A model generated the notes under the pieces. It had not been told where the DNA came from. It ran no database searches and saw nothing but the letters and a program-made list of their open reading frames with translations. A program made the position numbers and the translations under genes. From Polyangiaceae bacterium (GTDB lineage: Bacteria > Myxococcota_A > Polyangia > Polyangiales > Polyangiaceae), in assembly GCA_025937785.1 (NCBI GenBank), contig JAICQQ010000027.1, forward strand, positions 1 to 60,145: a DNA stretch of 60,145 nt. Direction: 5' to 3'. Of the stretch, positions 35,471 to 41,644 are shown piece by piece; positions within the stretch are counted from its first letter, which is position 1; every line of letters starts with the position of its first letter.

Positions 35471-35812
35471 ATGCTCGAGGTGGTCGGACAACCGTGGTGG
35501 ACCGTGGGGGCGCTAACGCTCGCCAGTTTCAGCTCGCCGATCCCATCCACCAGTGAGCCCGCCACCGCCGATCCGAGCCTGAGCTGCGTCGACTACCGTG
35601 CCGAGGCCCGCTACTCGGGTGTCGGCTACGACCATCTGGTGCATATCTCGAACCAGTGCGACAAGTCCGCCCGATGCGACGTGTCCACGAGCGTGAACCC
35701 AGACAAGGTGCAGGTCGTCGTGGCTTCGAAGGCGACCGAGACGGTGCTGACCTGGCGCGGGTCGCCTGCGCGTGAGTTTACGGCTGCTGTGAGCTGCCGC
35801 TTGATCGAGTGA
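35471..35812 (+). CDS. Small secreted protein of unknown function
   Basis: The product is 113 residues from ATG 35471, chosen for the strong AAGGAGG 7 nt upstream; the frame is open further upstream but has no such site. An N-terminal hydrophobic segment of moderate strength (WWTVGALTLASFS) precedes a small domain with four cysteines (LSCVDY, NQCDKSARCDV, SCRLIE), likely two disulfides. The core YDHLVHISNQCDK...ATETVLTWRG is beta-rich. It nearly abuts the next gene (11 bp), so the two probably work together. Confidence 0.7.
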   Translation: MLEVVGQPWWTVGALTLASFSSPIPSTSEPATADPSLSCVDYRAEARYSGVGYDHLVHISNQCDKSARCDVSTSVNPDKVQVVVASKATETVLTWRGSPAREFTAAVSCRLIE

Positions 35813-35823
35813 AGAGGACTGCT

Positions 35824-36726
35824 ATGTCGAAGCTTCCGTTCGCGAAGGTTGTTCCCTGCGTCGTGGCATCTGCGGCGGTGTGGTTGGGCGCTACGCCCGC
35901 TCACGCGCAAGTTGCGGTCGACGCCGGCGCCAAGGTTGCCGTCGGTGACACCCGTGGCTCTTGCAAGACCGATCCCATGAAGAAATGCGTTCCGGCCGAC
36001 GTGGCCGTGTACGCCCCGTTCGATCTCCGGTTGGGTCGCTGGACACTCGAGGGCGTCCAGCGCGACTACGATCCGCTGCAGTTCACCGTCGGCATCAACC
36101 CCGACGTGACGGTGCACGCCTACGGCCTCACCACACGCACCATCCTCACGGCCAACATCGGTGGTGGCAACAGCGGCCTCGAATGGAACCTCGGTGGCAT
36201 CTGGATGTTCGGTGGCCGCCTAAGCATCGGCCAAGCGCAAGATGGCGGCATGTTCGCGCGCATCGGGCTCGACACCCACCTGGGCGGCAACAGCGACTAC
36301 TACCAGTCGCACCTCTCGCTCCCACGCTTCGAGCTCGGCTACCAGCTGATCAAGACCAACCACATGTTCCTCGAAGCCGCAGGCCGCACGGGCCTGACGC
36401 TCACGGGCCGGCACGAGGTGCTCGATCGCACCCGCGATCTCGGCTTCAGTTTGGAAGCCGGCGGCACCGTGACGCTGCAGATGAGGTTCCTGCGCCTCTA
36501 CGTCGACGCCGTGCGCATCTACGAAAAAGAACATCGCCCCGAAACCCCCGTCGACCGGGGCCAGCTCGATCTGTGCGGCCTGCTGAGCCGCCTCTCGCTC
36601 TGCCTTACCGCGTCGGCCAACCGCGCCGAGGTGTCGTCCTACGGCGACACCTACGACACCAAAGCCGACTTCATCGGAGCCAAGCTGCAAGCCACCGACG
36701 CCCAAATCATCCACGACGAATTCTGA
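35824..36726 (+). CDS. Outer-membrane beta-barrel-like secreted protein
   Basis: The product is 300 residues from ATG 35824 (GAGG with 6-nt spacing); the GTG at 35809 overlaps the previous stop. Signal peptide cleavage is expected at AHAQ. A short Cys pair region (RGSCKTDPMKKCVP) is followed by amphipathic strands (LEWNLGGIWMFGGRLSIGQ, GTVTLQMRFLRLYVDAVRIYEK) that look barrel-like. A second Cys pair lies in QLDLCGLLSRLSLCLTAS. It does not end in a typical aromatic strand (IIHDEF). Partner of the preceding small secreted protein. Confidence 0.7.
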   Translation: MSKLPFAKVVPCVVASAAVWLGATPAHAQVAVDAGAKVAVGDTRGSCKTDPMKKCVPADVAVYAPFDLRLGRWTLEGVQRDYDPLQFTVGINPDVTVHAYGLTTRTILTANIGGGNSGLEWNLGGIWMFGGRLSIGQAQDGGMFARIGLDTHLGGNSDYYQSHLSLPRFELGYQLIKTNHMFLEAAGRTGLTLTGRHEVLDRTRDLGFSLEAGGTVTLQMRFLRLYVDAVRIYEKEHRPETPVDRGQLDLCGLLSRLSLCLTASANRAEVSSYGDTYDTKADFIGAKLQATDAQIIHDEF

Positions 36727-36929
36727 TGCGTGAGTCTCACGAGCCCCGCGGCTAGCGCGGCGGGCGCAAGCTGCTCCACGTGCTGCGCGCGAATGGAGGA
36801 GACAGGCTCGGCGCATGCACTGGCATCCATTCTTTGAGAGTTGTTGGTTCGCGCGCGGTTGAGGTCGGATGAATCGCTGCGTGTAGTTACAACTGGATTA
36901 GCGACCTGCTTGATTGTTGCGTTGGCGCA

Positions 36930-37248
36930 CTGGTGAGTAGTCACAATGTTCGTGCGACTCACCGTCCAGCACCTGCCTACCGCATGTCGGAGCCCTACAA
37001 GGTCGAATTGCGAAGAACACGACGCGCGCGTGCCCCATCGGAAATCGGCCATTGTGCCTGCGCTTGTGAGTGCCCTTAACGGATGGCGAGGTAGCTTTTC
37101 GTTGTTTCTTCATTGACAGCTTTTTGTTAGCTCCGCCTCGGATTCTCGTCGCCTGCACGCCAACACGCTGTTGCTCGCGCAGGGCGGGTGTATCTGCGCG
37201 CTTTCCGCGGCTTGGCCTCGAGCGGATCGAAGCAAGACGCATGCCCAG
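36930..37248. repeat. Decayed repeat block, copy B (inverted relative to copy A)
   Basis: Read on the minus strand, this matches window positions from about 1 to 261 and on to the single 18-bp unit at about 36,980-36,998 (AGGGCTCCGACATGCGGT on the minus strand). A further short match (GGACGGTGAGTC versus GGACGGTGAATC after the array) extends it. The 200 bp before it, 36,727-36,930, shows nothing recognisable. No open frame is conserved between copies. Confidence 0.6.
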
Positions 37249-37344
37249 GTTCCGCGCCAGCGCGGCGCGGCTTCGGTGCGCCGTGAGGTGCGCGAACGGG
37301 ATGGGCTGCAGTGCGCCTTTGTCGACGAGTTCGGACAGCGTCCC
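37249..37344 (+). pseudogene. HNH endonuclease fragment
   Basis: In one plus-strand frame this region encodes SVRREVRERDGLQCAFVDEF, closely matching the motif before the first Cys of bacterial HNH nucleases (VRRxVxxRDGxxCxFVD). The His-Asn-His residues and the second Cys pair are absent because the similarity stops at about 37,344, where reverse-transcriptase-like sequence begins in another frame. No start or stable gene context is present. A relic. Confidence 0.6.
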
Positions 37345-37381
37345 CGGGAGGAGTCCACCCCCGGGAAGACAGAAGCCAACG

Positions 37382-37534
37382 GAGCAGTGGACCAGCCTGC
37401 TGAGCCACATCAAGGTGCCGCTACTGAAGGAGGCGTACAGCCGACTCCGGAAGAATGCGGCATCGGGAGTGGATGGGGTTACGTGGAAAGAGTACGGCCA
37501 ACGTCTCGACGAACGCCTGCTCGACCTACAAGAA
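37382..37534 (+). pseudogene. Group II intron reverse transcriptase/maturase fragment
   Basis: About 50 codons encode the conserved N-terminal region of LtrA-type maturases: SLLSHIKVPLLKEAYSRL followed by NAASGVDGVTWKEYGQRLDE and LLDLQ. The motif GVDGxTW is diagnostic. The polymerase core (YADD), the thumb and the X domain are missing, so only a short 5' piece of the gene survives. It is in a different frame from the adjoining HNH relic but happens to be in frame with the following lipoprotein. No intron domain V was confidently found. Confidence 0.75.
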
Positions 37535-37633
37535 GAACCTCGCTACGCGCAGGCTTTTGCAGCTCAACATCCTCCGTTGCTCGGCCGCGGTGCACGTGCG
37601 AAGCTACTGTCGGTGACGATATGGGCAGTGGTG

Positions 37634-39355
37634 ATGGGTGTTGGAAGAGGCGTGCGCTGTAGGCGCAGCGCGTCGCGGCGAGCGGGGATCGCCCGTATGT
37701 TGCTGGCATTGCTCTTCTACGGTTGCGGTGGAGCCGCTAGCAACCACGAGCAGCCCGAAACCAGCACTGGAATCTCTGGAGGCTCTGGAGGCTCTGGAGG
37801 CTCTGGTGGCTCTGGTGGCTCTGGTGGCTCTGGTGGCTCTGGTGGCTCTGGTGGTACGACCGTCGATCCAGACGGCACCAGCGGTGGCTCGGGCGGTAGC
37901 GGCGGCGACACAGGAGACGGTGGCAGTTCTGCAGACGGTGGCAGCTCTGGAAACGGTGGCAGTAACGGCGGCAGCACCGGAGGCAGCGGCAGCACGGGAG
38001 GCGGCGGCAACACGGGAGGCGGCGGCAACACGGGAGGCGGCGGCAGTGCCGGAAGCGGCGGCGGTGCCGGAAGCGGCGGCACTACCGAAGTCGGCGTCTG
38101 CGACCAGTCTTGGCTGGGGCCCGAAGTTATCTACCGGGACGACACTTCAGGCGTTCATGTCGCCATTAACGACGACGGTGTCGCCATCGTTGTCTGGGAC
38201 CATAGCATCGGTGAATACTCCAGAGTGTGGGCCACCCGCTACACCCCAGAGGGTGGTTGGGGCGAGGTCGAGTTGCTCGAAGACGATGAGGATCTTTCAC
38301 AAGGGTCGGACGTCGCTCTCAACGACACAGGGGCAGCCATCGTGGTTTGGACAATCGGCCCTACTGTCCTGTCGCGCTACTACGACGTCGACTCCGGGAC
38401 CTGGGACGCTCCCCAGATCGCGAACCCGGACGAGGAGCGCGGCGAGGCTTGGGTGCCTCAAGTCGGAATCGATGCGACCGGCACCGTAGTCGCTGCCTGG
38501 GAGAGCTTTGACTTTGAAACCGACGACATCTACGTCAACCGCTTCACGGTCGACGGCGGTTGGGAAATTCCAGTCCCTCTCGAGCTGACGTATGACAACG
38601 GGGCGCTCGAGTTGACCGTGAATCGATCGGGAGACGCGTTCGTCATCTGGACGCACACGATTGAGTTCCCTGTTTGGAATGAAAGCGTCTGGTGGAGCCG
38701 TTCGGAGGCGGGAGTCGATTGGACGGAGCCGACGGTCTTCGCAGACTACGGCACCGAACGGAGATACCGGCCGGACCTGGCGATCGATGCCGCGGGCAAC
38801 GCAATGGCAATTTTTCCCGAACCTCCCGACGGACACGTTTCAGTCAAGCAGTATACAGTAGGAGCGGGCTGGAGTCGTGGACAGCGCATCGACGCGACTT
38901 TGGAAGGCGCTTCCTCCGGCGCGCAGCTGGGTATGGACGCCTTCGGGAACGCTATGGCTGTCTGGGATCAGCAAGCGGTTGAAGAGACTGACACAGCGGA
39001 GATCTGGTCGAATCGCTACACCATCGAATCCGGTTGGGAAACACCCGCGCGGGTCTCAGGCGGTCCTTCCCAGTTTCGGACTCCGCCCACGGTCGCGGTC
39101 GGTTCCGCGGGGGACGCCGTAGCGCTTTGGATGCAACAGGATGCTCGAGGGAAAATCCTATGGGCGAACCGTTACGTGCCTGGACTGGGCTGGTGCACGC
39201 CCGAATCCATCGATTTCGACGCACCGGGTCCCGGCGACTGGTTCACCTACGGTATGGCCATCGACGGTGAAGGCAATGCCATCGTGGTGTGGAATCGTGA
39301 AGACGACGAAGGCTCCAAGTACGTGTGGGCGAACATTTCTCGTCGACCGGAATGA
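37634..39355 (+). CDS. Gly/Ser-rich lipoprotein with repeated Trp-containing beta repeats
   Basis: The product is 573 residues from ATG 37634; ATG 37697 is an alternative. The frame is open to 37070, but that upstream part is intron relic and not likely translated. Arg-rich n-region, then LLALLFYGC, an approximate lipobox. Residues about 45-155 are Gly/Ser repeats (SGGSGG, STGGSGSTGGGGNTGG). From about 160 a repeated unit appears, with variants of V-x-x-x-G-x-A-x-x-x-W followed by a strand and xGW (DDGVAIVVW, DTGAAIVVW, RSGDAFVIW, EGNAIVVW), suggesting a secreted beta-propeller. Probably surface-displayed. No catalytic motif. Confidence 0.8.
   Translation: MGVGRGVRCRRSASRRAGIARMLLALLFYGCGGAASNHEQPETSTGISGGSGGSGGSGGSGGSGGSGGSGGSGGTTVDPDGTSGGSGGSGGDTGDGGSSADGGSSGNGGSNGGSTGGSGSTGGGGNTGGGGNTGGGGSAGSGGGAGSGGTTEVGVCDQSWLGPEVIYRDDTSGVHVAINDDGVAIVVWDHSIGEYSRVWATRYTPEGGWGEVELLEDDEDLSQGSDVALNDTGAAIVVWTIGPTVLSRYYDVDSGTWDAPQIANPDEERGEAWVPQVGIDATGTVVAAWESFDFETDDIYVNRFTVDGGWEIPVPLELTYDNGALELTVNRSGDAFVIWTHTIEFPVWNESVWWSRSEAGVDWTEPTVFADYGTERRYRPDLAIDAAGNAMAIFPEPPDGHVSVKQYTVGAGWSRGQRIDATLEGASSGAQLGMDAFGNAMAVWDQQAVEETDTAEIWSNRYTIESGWETPARVSGGPSQFRTPPTVAVGSAGDAVALWMQQDARGKILWANRYVPGLGWCTPESIDFDAPGPGDWFTYGMAIDGEGNAIVVWNREDDEGSKYVWANISRRPE
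37781..37852 (+). repeat. 9-bp coding tandem repeat (GSG units)
   Basis: Eight uninterrupted copies of GGCTCTGGW encode Gly-Ser-Gly triplets inside the lipoprotein linker. The first two copies end in A and the other six in T, which points to slippage expansion. Copy number is likely to vary between strains without shifting the frame. An 18-bp repeat encoding TGGGGN follows at about 37,995-38,045. Confidence 0.85.
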
Positions 39356-39517
39356 TGCGCGCTCTCCGTCGTTCGCGCTTACTGCTTGCGTTCGTGGGAT
39401 GAACCACCCGCTCCGTGGCGCGCGCCGCGCAATGCGCCAAGCATCTAAACCTTGGCGAGGCTTGGCGCTCTTGCCGTCCTGGCGGCTCAGGTTGGAAGGT
39501 GCAGGCGGGAGCGCGGA

Positions 39518-39681
39518 CTACCCGTTCGCTGGCCCAGTAGGTGGAAAGCGGGCGAGAATGGCTTGCACCAGGCGCCATAGCTCGGTTTCGTCCGGGGCTG
39601 CGCGGGTGATGATCTCACCCGAGCCGTGCCACACGACGGCTTTGGTTTGGGCGTCGACGAGGTCGACGGTGCTGCTGCCCA
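39518..39681 (-). pseudogene. DUF4136 gene 3' fragment
   Basis: Reading on the minus strand it encodes VDLVDAQTKAVVWHGSGEI, ITRAAPDETELWRLVQ and AILARFPPTG, then ends ANG at a TAG stop (39,518-39,520). This matches the C-terminal about 50 residues of the intact gene at 41,082-41,633. The similarity starts abruptly at TVDLVD; upstream sequence is unrelated, with no lipobox. Truncated copy. Confidence 0.8.
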
Positions 39682-39718
39682 CCCCCAATGCGTGCTCGGC
39701 TGCGCCTGCGCGCGCTTG

Positions 39719-39768
39719 CCCCTCCCCGATCGCCGGCGTCGCTGCGCTCCGGCGGCGATGGGAGGGGA
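39719..39768. repeat. REP-like palindrome, copy 1
   Basis: An imperfect inverted repeat has arms CCCCTCCCCGATCGCCG and CGGCGATGGGAGGGG around a GC-rich loop. An apparently identical copy lies at 40,399-40,448. There is no T-run, so it is not a clear intrinsic terminator. It marks the end of the duplicated segment and resembles REP-type intergenic palindromes. Confidence 0.65.
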
Positions 39769-39772
39769 GGCG

Positions 39773-39878
39773 CATCTGGGTCGCAATGTGCTCACCGAGT
39801 TGCACGGGCGCATCACGCTCTTTTTCGCAACGGTAGGCGCCCAGAACGCGGGAGGCGGTTTCGCGGATGGCTTCCAGA
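39773..39878 (-). other. Coding-looking relic
   Basis: The minus strand reads without stops through ITLEAIRETASRVLGAYRCE and then KERDAPVQLGEHIATQM before running into the palindrome and the DUF4136 fragment. The helix-like composition looks protein-coding, but there is no start, no ribosome site, and the 29-bp array interrupts it upstream. Family unknown. It may be the stump of a gene destroyed by the rearrangement, or chance. Confidence 0.3.
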
Positions 39879-40064
39879 GTGATTCGATGTCGCTAGCCGC
39901 GTGGCCAGTGATTCGATGTCGCTAGCCGCGTGGCCAGATTCGATGCCGCTAGCCGCGTGGCCAGTGATTCGATGCCGCTAGCCGCGTGGCCAGTGATTCG
40001 ATGCCGCTAGCCGCGTGGCCAGTGATTCGATGCCGCTGATTCGAATGCCGCTAGCCGCGTGGCC
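39879..40064. repeat. 29-bp tandem repeat array, about 6-7 units
   Basis: Units begin GTGATTCGATGCCGCTAGCC and continue GCGTGGCCA. Full units lie at 39,879-39,907, 39,908-39,936, 39,964-39,992 and 39,993-40,021. One unit lacks two bases (39,937-39,963), and the last is broken by an internal partial duplication. The first two units carry GATGTCG where the rest have GATGCCG. No spacers, so not CRISPR. The array separates the two duplicated DUF4136 segments. Confidence 0.9.
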
Positions 40065-40121
40065 AGTGGCGGTCGCTTCGAAGCCCGATGGCGGCGAGCG
40101 AGAGCCAAGATAGAAGTAGAT

Positions 40122-40454
40122 CTTGGCGAGGCTTGGCGCTCTTGGCGTCCTGGCGGTTGTTAGACGCTTCAGGTCGGAAGGCGCAGGGGGGAGCGCGGAC
40201 TACCCGTTCGCTGGCCCAGTAGGTGGAAAGCGGGCGAGAATGGCTTGGACCAGGCGCCATAGCTCGGTTTCGTCCGGGGCGCTGTAGGTGATGATCTCGC
40301 CCGAGCCGTGCCACACGACGGCTTTGGTCTGGGCGTCGACGAGGTCGACGGTGCTGCTGCCCACCCCCAATGCGTGCTCGGCTGCGCCTGCGCGCGCTTG
40401 CCCCTCCCCGATCGCCGGCGTCGCTGCGCTCCGGCGGCGATGGGAGGGGAGGCG
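40122..40454. repeat. Duplicated segment, copy 2 of 2
   Basis: Near-identical to 39,451-39,772, with a short insertion in the intergenic part (GTTGTTAGACGCTTCAGGTC) and a small difference at the IIT(Y)SAPDE position. Same order: intergenic motif, DUF4136 3' fragment, REP-like palindrome (40,399-40,448). The near identity points to a recent duplication. Confidence 0.8.
40200..40361 (-). pseudogene. DUF4136 gene 3' fragment
   Basis: Second truncated copy. Encoded on the minus strand: VDLVDAQTKAVVWHGSGEI, then ITYSAPDETELWRLVQAIL and ARFPPTGPANG, ending at TAG (40,200-40,202). It shares the truncation point of the first fragment, so the truncation predates the duplication. Confidence 0.8.
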
Positions 40455-40586
40455 GCGACTGCTCCGTCACGGTCTCATGCGAGATGTGTGAGGACTGGCT
40501 CCTCAGATTCAACTTCGGCAGAGGCCGTACCCCGCTAGTCACGCGGCCCGCAGCGGCGCATCTATCAGCGCGGTGAGGTGCTCACG

Positions 40587-40602
40587 CTAGCCGCGCGGCT
40601 AG
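40587..40602. repeat. 16-bp perfect palindrome
   Basis: CTAGCCGCGCGGCTAG is fully self-complementary. The related half-site CTAGCCGCG also occurs in every unit of the 29-bp array 500 bp upstream (CTAGCCGCGTGG), and CGCGGCTAGCGCGG occurs at about 36,756. It could be a recombination target or a REP-type motif. Confidence 0.6.
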
Positions 40603-40609
40603 TAACAAC

Positions 40610-40650
40610 ACCTGCTCCTTGCTTCCCCAGCGCCAGGAGCAAGAGCAGGT
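40610..40650. repeat. Inverted repeat, possible hairpin
   Basis: Arms ACCTGCTCCTTGC and GCAAGAGCAGGT (one base missing) flank a 16-base loop. The stem is GC-rich, with no following T-run. It lies 8 bp after the 16-bp palindrome, in a gene-free stretch. Confidence 0.55.
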
Positions 40651-41081
40651 TCGTGCGAGGTGAGTGCCGCATCCTCGGGGCTTTGGCCCACCCGCGTGTC
40701 CGGGCTTCGCTGACGGCGCAACAGTCGCGCCACGCCCGCCCAACGGGTTGCCGGTACGGCCAGACATTTGCGATCGGACGGGCGTGTCACGCCTCCTGCG
40801 CCAATCTAGCCCGTCACTGGATGAGCGGAGCCCACAACTGTTGGCGCCTGTGGCGGTTGGAAATGCCGTTGCTAGCTGTAGGGGCGGCGGCAGTCGCGAT
40901 AGCGCCACTGAGCGCTGAACAACGGAGTCAAGAAATCAGAAACCTTGGTGCACTTGGCGCACTTGGCAGCTCTTGGCGCCCTGGCGGTTATTGGACCCCT
41001 CAGGTCGGAAGGGCTGACGGCGGTTATTGGACGCCTCAGGTCGGAAGGCGCTGACGAAGACGCTGACGGCGTTGGCGGGAC

Positions 41082-41633
41082 CTACTCGCTCGCAGCGCCA
41101 GTCGGTGGGAACCTGGCGAGAATGGCTTGGACCAGGCGCCATAGCTCGGTTTCGTCCGGGGCTGCGTGGGTGATGATCTCACCCGAGCCGTGCCACACGA
41201 CGGCTTTGGTCTGGGCGTCGACGAGGTCGACGGTGAGGAGGAGGGTGGGGGTGGTTTCGACGTCGCGGTAGCCGTAGCCGTAGCCGTAGCCGTAGCCATA
41301 GGGGCCGCTGGGGGTGGACTCTGTGTGCATGCGGGTTTCGGCGTTGACGGTCACGAGTAGCTGCGCCTGGTCGAAGGCGGCAGGCGTGTAGTTTTGCGCC
41401 TTGAGTTGGCTGTAGACCATCTGCCGCAGCCGAAACACCATGAACGGATCGACCCCACCGCTGACGGGGGTGGGGTGGTTCGGGTGGTTGAGGGCGAAGG
41501 TTTTGAGCCGGGTGAAGTCGGCGCTGGGCTCGAACGAGGTGCGCACCGCCGGGCCCGAGGCGCAGCCTGCCGTAAGCCCGCACAGGGTTACGGCGAGACA
41601 CGCCGGGGGCAACCACCGGATCCATGCGGGCAT
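41082..41633 (-). CDS. DUF4136 lipoprotein
   Basis: The product is 183 residues from ATG 41633; a GTG at 41648 would overlap the RND stop by 4 bp and is also possible. Lipobox LTAGC. The DUF4136 pattern is clear: DFTRLKTFALNHPNHP near the start, LLVTVNAETRMH in the middle, LTVDLVDAQTKAVVWHGSG, and the terminal helix LWRLVQAILARFPP. A GYGYGYGYGYG run (TAGCCG repeats on the plus strand, about 41,267-41,303) sits in the middle. It is the last gene of the RND operon, suggesting an accessory outer-membrane lipoprotein. Two truncated copies of its end lie downstream. Confidence 0.87.
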   Translation of the reverse strand: MPAWIRWLPPACLAVTLCGLTAGCASGPAVRTSFEPSADFTRLKTFALNHPNHPTPVSGGVDPFMVFRLRQMVYSQLKAQNYTPAAFDQAQLLVTVNAETRMHTESTPSGPYGYGYGYGYGYRDVETTPTLLLTVDLVDAQTKAVVWHGSGEIITHAAPDETELWRLVQAILARFPPTGAASE

Positions 41634-41644
41634 AGGGCGGCGCC

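Larger units (their letters stand above)
39451..39772. repeat. Duplicated segment, copy 1 of 2
   Basis: The segment runs from CTTGGCGAGGCTTGGCGCTC to the palindrome ending GGGAGGGGAGG, and recurs almost identically at 40,122-40,454. It comprises an intergenic motif (CTTGGCGCTCTT.CCGTCCTGGCGG), the 3' end of a DUF4136 gene on the minus strand, and a REP-like palindrome. The third relative, at about 40,945-41,240, belongs to the intact DUF4136 gene and lacks the palindrome. The 95 bp before this segment hold nothing recognisable. Confidence 0.8.
40455..41081. other. Gene-free stretch with palindromes and intergenic motif
   Basis: No credible gene was found; an open frame spans 40,578-41,054 but has odd composition and includes the repeat motif. 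Between about 40,945 and 41,061 the motif CTTGGC.CTCTTGGCGCCCTGGCGGTTATTGGA occurs, with its tail (GGCGGTTATTGGAC, CCTCAGGTCGGAAGG) repeated twice. This is the same intergenic motif found before both duplicated DUF4136 fragments. Confidence 0.5.

Noticed and set aside
36898..37413. 171-residue minus-strand reading frame across repeat block B
   Set aside because: The homologous block A has an in-frame stop and frame shifts at the corresponding place, so the frame is not conserved.
37638..38489. 283-residue Leu/Glu/Ala-repeat protein in another frame
   Set aside because: It arises from the GSG-encoding 9-bp repeat read in a different frame; the lipoprotein frame has a lipobox and a long beta-repeat domain.
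39719..39768. Intrinsic terminator
   Set aside because: The stem is strong but no T-run follows on either strand.
39879..40064. CRISPR array made of 29-bp repeats
   Set aside because: The repeat length is CRISPR-like but units are directly adjacent with no unique spacers.
40578..41054. 158-residue reading frame in the gene-free stretch
   Set aside because: It spans the intergenic repeat motif, has no ribosome site, and shows no protein-like periodicity.
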